DNA of 64,000 nt from Adineta ricciae (taxonomy: Eukaryota > Rotifera > Eurotatoria > Adinetida > Adinetidae). Below the pieces are notes generated by a model. That model made no database searches, was not told the DNA's origin, and saw nothing but the letters and a program-made list of their open reading frames with translations. Shown here piece by piece: positions 58,882 through 64,000 of this stretch. How positions within the stretch are numbered: position 1 is the stretch's first letter; every line of letters starts with the position of its first letter. The translations under genes and the position numbers were made by a program. The stretch is taken from NCBI GenBank assembly GCA_905250025.1, contig CAJNOJ010000233.1, positions 97,205-161,204 on the forward strand. The letters run 5' to 3'.

Positions 58882-60532
58882 ACTAATAAAATACCATTGA
58901 ATATAACAAAAAATATACGAAATTCTGTTTTATTTCGTATTATATTCAATCCGTGTTCTTAAAGAAATTTCTTGTGAACATTTCAATGATTAACGTTATC
59001 GAAATTTTAACCTTTAAAAATAATCTCCACAAGAATTTTTCTCATTCCTTGACTTTGAAAAGATTGACTTATAAACACGTGCTTTTCTTCAGAGGATTTA
59101 TTTTTGAGTAATTCAATTTTCAACTTCACTACACTCATCATTCAGTTCTCTTCTTAGATTTTAATACAAATTCTTTCTTTAGAATCATTTCAATCAGAAA
59201 CATATTCAATAAAAAATGGGTTATTACTTAGCAAATCTACATATGGCACAACAATGAAAAAATTGTTCATTTTCATGATAATCTTTATTTCAATATATTT
59301 TCATGAAATTCTGACTATTGTTCAATATTTTTTGTTTTTATTTTTTAAATATTCATGTTTTTACTTTCCGAGAAAATTTGTTTTGACTTTTGGTATCATT
59401 GTAATATCCTCATACGAAATTGAACGAAAAATAGAGCAAATATCGCCACAAAGAATGTACATGAAACACACCGCAAAGTAATTAGTGTTACGTATTTCAT
59501 TGGGCATCCTCAAGATGTATATATAGTATCGAGTATTTCTTACATTCGAATGAAAATTGCTCAAAGTTTTAAACAAAACAAAAATCATATAATTCGATAG
59601 AATAAATAATACTTTACTGAAGCCTATCGAAAAAAAATAAAGACTAAAGATTTGATGTAGATATGACAATATGTTCAAATTATATGTAATACAATTTCAT
59701 CGTGTCATTTAGTTCCCATGAAAAAGAGACAAACACAAAATGTCAATTGCGTTTGATATCATTGCAGCAGTCTGTCTTTTATTCATATATTTCAAAATCT
59801 GCTTATAGAAATTCGATCACATAAGTTTTATTCATTATTTTATATGTAAATCATGCGCTGGATCATGCGTCATTTTAAAAAATATCTATTCTTTTCAATT
59901 CTTTTGTTATATGCAGACAAGAAAGGAACATATGCGCACTTTTATACTGATTAGAATTATAAAAGGACGAGAAAAGATCGACATACATTCTCTAAAATAA
60001 ACATTAACACAATGTAGTTTTATTTGTCATTAGAAACTTCCAACAATGATTCAAAATGTTCACATCCGGACATGTATGTCTTATGTAAAAAAGTAACAGG
60101 GCCATCGTGTGGAACGTCAATATGTCTTGGTAAAAAATGTGGTCTAATTCCTCTATGTTCTTTGAGTTTAAGTGGTAACTGTACCCATGATGTTGAATGC
60201 TCAATCAATTAACTTTGTAAAGAATGTCATAATAACAAAGGACCCATCTTGAGGGGTTTCACGAATTATACGATCGATATTTACTAATATATTCCAATGG
60301 CCTAACCAAGATTTTCAGACCTAGAGGCAAACGTTGGCTAGGTCGGAAAAAAAGTAGTAGACAAAATGGGCAAACTTTCTGTCGATAGGGTGAAACTTAT
60401 CCACTGGTTAAAATTTCAAAACACGACTGAAAACAACAGTGAAAAATAAGCATCTTTTTTCTAGTAGGTATATTCATGTCTGTTTAATGTGACGAAAAGC
60501 TAAAGATTGGCAAATAAAGTCAAAGTATCAGG
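58882..60532. other. Long intergenic region
   Basis: No firm gene is seen in about 1.6 kb. A TATAAAAG motif at about 59957-59964 precedes an open stretch at 60036-60212 rich in cysteine (CGTSICLGKKCGLIPLC) that follows an ATTAG acceptor-like site but has no ATG in a convincing place. It could be the last exon of a small Cys-rich protein. Confidence 0.3.
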
Positions 60533-61303
60533 TCATGGAGGAGCACCACTCGAGTTCCGAAAACGTTCTGACCATTCATACCAACCGGAATCGAGAACAG
60601 TGAGAGTTTCAGCGAGATTTAATTCATCAGCAAAGAGAACGGCCAAACTTGCTCGCCAACCGGTTCCACACATGTAGATCAATCGTTTGTGTTGTCGATA
60701 GTTTGGACACCTTTGTCGCATCAATTCGAGATACTCTTGCAATTCTTGCCACGTTAAATTGCCATCGATTTCTCCATAAATTCCATCGAGTAGATCGAAC
60801 TCAAAATGTGGAATACGTCCAGCCGTTTTGATGTATGAATAATCGGTAATTTCTCCGGAATATTCTCGATATGTCCGTACGTCAATAAATTTCGTTGTTG
60901 AACAGGAGAATTGGCTAATTAATTCGTCACAAGTTATCACAGCCTGTGGTCTTCGGGAATATGTTGGTAGACGGATCGATCCAGATGGAGACATTTCAAA
61001 TGGAATATGAGTTCTCCCGATCAGAATTTTGATCTGACTGTAACCGAGCCAGTATAAAAGCCAAGCGAATCTTGCTGCAACCATCAATTTATCATCGGTA
61101 TAGAGAACTATGAAAGATTCTTTTGAGAGATGATATTTTTTCAAAACATTCTCTTTGATTTCGTCATAGGAACAATATTTCCAATAATTATTCTTCTCAT
61201 CTGTCTCTATTTGATTCAGAAACTCTGCTGTGATGTTTAAAACCAGAAGATTTTCTCTCGAAAAAACTTCTTCAGGTTTAATAAACCATTTCAAATGATT
61301 CAT
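60533..61303 (-). CDS. Two-domain rhodanese-like sulfurtransferase
   Basis: This is a single exon of 256 residues. The N-terminal half resembles an inactive rhodanese domain (ESFIVLYTDDKLMVAARFAW). The C-terminal half has the family features TKFIDVRTYREYSGE, AGRIPHFEFD and the active-site loop YMCGTGWRAS, with the catalytic Cys and the Arg of the CxxGxR loop, then VLDSGWYEWSE. It should move sulfur from a donor to a thiol acceptor in the cytosol or mitochondria. The CGTGWRAS loop looks more like bacterial proteins than animal TST/MPST (which have CGSGV), so horizontal origin is possible. An AG (GCTTTCAG) directly precedes the ATG. Confidence 0.85.
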   Translation of the reverse strand: MNHLKWFIKPEEVFSRENLLVLNITAEFLNQIETDEKNNYWKYCSYDEIKENVLKKYHLSKESFIVLYTDDKLMVAARFAWLLYWLGYSQIKILIGRTHIPFEMSPSGSIRLPTYSRRPQAVITCDELISQFSCSTTKFIDVRTYREYSGEITDYSYIKTAGRIPHFEFDLLDGIYGEIDGNLTWQELQEYLELMRQRCPNYRQHKRLIYMCGTGWRASLAVLFADELNLAETLTVLDSGWYEWSERFRNSSGAPP

Positions 61304-62113
61304 CTGAAAGCATTATTTTTATTTTTTTGGAGTAAACGCTTTATTTGTAATTAAACAACCAGTTTACAGGAAACAAAAAACACGGAACGAAAGAAGAGAG
61401 AAGAAACAAACAACGGACAGACTGGTTATAAAGCTGGCAGGAGAGAAAAGATTAAAACAGAAATACTGTTAGAAGGTTGTGGTGTTGGTTGGGTTCGAAC
61501 GCGATGTGTCGGAGGGTTTTGGGCGGGGAGGGTGATGCGGGGTATCATCTTTGTGAGGGTGTGGGGCGGGTGTTGAGGGGTTATGGTGTAAGTAGCGGTG
61601 AGTTGCCTAGTTTCTGAAGAAAAACGAAGATGAAAATATTAGGCATAGCTATCTGGGACATTTTACATGCAGAGTTGGGCTCGTGTTAAATTGAGTAAAA
61701 GAAACTGGTGACAGAAACGGTAATGTCTAATGTATAGGGGCGATCGGTTTCGCTGTGTTTTTGGTCCAAATATATGCATATAGAACAAAGTTTGTTTGTT
61801 TGTTCGCTATGCGTTCAGTGCCGGTAATAGCTATCGTCGGCAAGTGTACATCGACACTTCCTTTTACTCAGAGGAAGATTGACATCTACTTTGTTGGAAT
61901 ACTCGAATACTCGAAGAGATAGTTGAATACTTGAATTCAAGTTTCGAGCTTGACACTACTGCCGTTAATGTCCAACTTTCATTCTTTGATCTAGTTTAGA
62001 ATTCTCTTCAGAATGAATCAAACCGTTTCCTTCCATTCCCTGCTGAAGAATCACCAACTTTGTGCCTTTGTGACTGTCCAAAATAACATTTGTCAGAGGA
62101 AGCATTACTTTGA
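61304..62113. other. Intergenic region with a G-rich stretch
   Basis: No gene is supported. At about 61495-61600 the plus strand is rich in GGG runs (GAGGGTGTGGGGCGGGTG), similar in composition to the telomere-like tracts but not cleanly repeated. A frame starting MNQTVSFHSLLKNHQ at 62013 runs into the hAT element. Confidence 0.35.
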
Positions 62114-63245
62114 GTGGTTAGCAGGGTTACCAACTGTACCCCATTTGGGGGTACAGCACCCCATTTCACTACTTTGCACCCCAAGAAAATCTGTACCTTT
62201 GGGGTACCCATTCTGTACCCCATTTCGATATTCTTCAATAGACTCTTATAAACAATACGTAGTGTAGCATCTTTTTATTAAAAACTAGAGCAGACTTTTT
62301 GCCACAACTTCTCTCCTGAATTTCGCGCAGATGAGAAATGTAAAACCACGTCGTCCAAATTGCTTAAAAGTTCACGATCTTGTCGTGGGCTTTGCGCCAG
62401 TTGTTAAAGAGATGATTTCGCAAGTTATTTCCAGGATCGAGAATTTTCTGAAACTCTTTCAACAAGGTGGTGACAATTAACCGATCACATCACTTTAGCT
62501 AAAGAAACTGATCGTATTAAACTATTCTGTCTCATTAGTTAAAAAAGAGTCGATGGCTCTACTACAAGTGAGTAATTAGACTAAGGATAAAACAATGAAT
62601 ATATAAGTTGCTAAAGCTGATGACTTTCATTGATTTTCACTACAACATCGTGGACAGTGTACGATTTTAACAGTGAAAATACTGACTGTTGGTGATTATA
62701 GCAAAAAATTTTAAAAAGAAACCGTGATTCTCTGGCAGTATTGTCGTAGTTGTGACGATACGGGAATTTCATTATCTGATGAGTGAACTATATATAAATA
62801 AAGCATTATCGTTTGTCAATGACTAGTTGTCTTAGTTTACATTTCTCACGACGTCCTGGGAGTCACAATCGATCTTAAATCGATTAACTCCTTGCATTTG
62901 AGAAGTTTACATGCTACTCTTTTAACTGGTTTGAAGAAAATCGAAAAATCATTGTGCATTCCAGTTTTTTCATTAAGAAACATATTGAAACTGGTTTTAT
63001 TTATATCACTTTTTTGTCTGAAAATAAACATCTCACAACATATCTTACAGAGAGAGAAGATAAAATGATTTTCCGGTAATAATGAGTCTTTTGTGGACTT
63101 CTTCGAATAGATCTGATATATTTCCGAATATTTTGTACCTCACGTCTGTACCCTATTTGGAGGAAAGCTGTACCTCTCGTGCACCCCATTTCTCATCTCC
63201 GATACCCCATTTGAGACCTGGACAGTTGGTAACCCTGGTGGTTAG
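62114..63245. mobile_element. Non-autonomous hAT-type DNA transposon with target-site duplication
   Basis: The element spans 62122-63237 (1,116 bp). Its ends are perfect 16-bp inverted repeats (CAGGGTTACCAACTGT at the left; the complement at the right end). It is flanked by a perfect 8-bp direct duplication GTGGTTAG at 62114-62121 and 63238-63245, which is the hAT target-duplication length. Inside both ends there are several copies of GTACCCCATTT or CACCCCATTT, probable subterminal transposase-binding repeats. No transposase-like frame is seen, so it must be mobilised in trans. Perfect target duplications indicate a fairly recent insertion. Confidence 0.9.
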
Positions 63246-63404
63246 CATCAGATAATGTTTGTGTAATATAACTGTTTCTATAATCGTGATATTATCAATG
63301 TGTTGATGTGTATGAATATCCAACAATCCGATGTTAATCAGCTATTTCGTTTCAGTTCTACATATTCGTGCTTCAAACACTATCGCCTAAAAAAATTTCC
63401 TTGC
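63246..63404. other. Right flank of the hAT insertion
   Basis: I see no gene here. If the element and one duplication are removed, the frame from 62013 would continue for a few codons (WLASDNVCVI) to a stop, which is too weak to call a gene. Confidence 0.3.
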
Positions 63405-63724
63405 AAAAATCGACCTTTGTCTAAAAAACAGAACAGAATTTTTTATTGAAAAACTAACAACAGATTACCCTTCGGTAAACCCTTATTTGACAATATAAGA
63501 ACTAATCATTAGCTAATTAAGCAATTAATTAGTTACTATTTGCAAAAAACTAACATCGGATTCGGGATGCTCAACCCCGATTACCTTGCAACAATCACTT
63601 CGTAAGGAACATCGTTAAGTTTTCATTGATTTATGAAATACTGCAATCTGATTGGTTTGAACAAACAAACGAACTTTAACCAGTTTTAACGCGGCTATAA
63701 CCCTTTCTTTCAGAAAAGGGAATA
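63405..63724. repeat. Dispersed repeat, second locus
   Basis: This is a diverged relative of 55460-55830, including GATTACCCTTCGG, CTCAACCCCGATTA, CTGCAATCTGATTGG and the closing CCCTTTCTTTCAGAAAAGGG. It ends exactly where the third GTPase upstream block begins. Confidence 0.6.
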
Positions 63725-64000
63725 GGCGAAGAACACTGAAAATATGAATATGAAATCGATCTACTTCACTATGACTCAAAGTTTTTATTTTTCCAACATA
63801 CCTTATTGATTTTTTTTCTCCTCCTTTCAGTTGCAAGCGACAAATGCGTAATAACAAACTCGCATCTCACACACCATACATATATATATTTCATTCTATT
63901 GCCGTCTGCACGGTGTTCTCTTTCTTCTATGTGAAAGAAAGTTTTGTCGTTCTTATCTGCATATGTGTACCGAGTGGACTACACGTCAGTGGTTAGTTTC
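63725..64000 (-). promoter_or_regulatory. Upstream block of GTPase 2, third copy (window edge)
   Basis: From GCGAAGAACACTGAAAATAT onward the sequence is nearly identical to 53545-53820 and 33835-34100. The GTPase gene itself would be to the left on the minus strand but is not here; the repeat replaces it. The block continues past the window end. Confidence 0.6.

Noticed and set aside
60024-60212. Small Cys-rich protein gene
   Set aside because: There is no ATG or signal peptide in a convincing place; noted only in the intergenic entry.
61489-61505. GGTTCGAAC motif as a possible tRNA B box
   Set aside because: No A box or cloverleaf arms were found around it.
62846-63189. Transposase remains within the hAT element
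   Set aside because: Frames there are short, lack zinc-finger BED or catalytic motifs, and are not conserved in pattern.

Overview
The window reads as AT-rich animal nuclear DNA. Genes are split by very short GT-AG introns (about 48-62 nt wherever I could splice by eye). The protein families are metazoan: FG-GAP propeller, NIDO/AMOP/VWD, F-box, AIG1-like GTPases, SLC43-type transporter, retinol-dehydrogenase-like SDR, and ADP-ribosyltransferase fused to TPRs. The mix of an ART-TPR protein, many lineage-restricted membrane proteins, near-identical gene blocks in tandem and internal G-rich telomere-like tracts points to a bdelloid rotifer (Adineta/Rotaria type). That assignment is an inference, not proven by the sequence.

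The layout is dominated by two colinear copies of one gene block. Copy A (about 1.1-34.1 kb) contains: a multi-module membrane protein with a C-terminal FG-GAP propeller (-); a Mesh-like extracellular protein (+); F-box gene 1 (+); a decayed module gene (+); an NYN-domain gene (-) divergent from an unknown gene (+); F-box gene 2 (+); a decayed secreted-protein gene (-); a Gly-rich protein (-); an SLC43-like transporter (+); a coiled-coil membrane protein (-); and two prenylation-tagged AIG1-like GTPases (-). Copy B (36.1-53.9 kb) repeats this at only a few percent protein divergence in the same order. It lacks about 6.9 kb (Mesh-like plus F-box 1), about 6 kb (NYN plus the unknown gene) and the 5' end of the membrane-protein gene. 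Single N characters at 36111 and 41094 sit exactly where homology switches, and nine Ns close copy B at 53866-53874. The second copy may therefore be a true tandem duplicate or a diverged haplotype placed in line by assembly.

Between the copies lie a complete SDR gene (-) and a fragment of the 5' end of the ART-TPR gene whose full version is at 56.8-58.9 kb. Telomere-like C-rich or G-rich tracts sit at two homology breakpoints (35.66 kb and 41.81-41.87 kb), with a facing G-rich tract at 41.48 kb. Right of the N gap are an orphan last exon with a membrane segment, a small basic-protein gene, a dispersed repeat, the ART-TPR gene, a two-domain rhodanese (-), a complete non-autonomous hAT element with perfect 8-bp target duplication, and, from 63.7 kb, a third copy of the block that lies upstream of GTPase 2.

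The most notable possible novelty is the gene at 1340-7499. Hand splicing joins what look like three separate genes into one polypeptide: three repeats of a two-membrane-span, cysteine-rich ectodomain module, then a seventh membrane span and a seven-bladed FG-GAP propeller. Related modules occur as broken relics at 15.1-17.9 and 41.9-43.6 kb.
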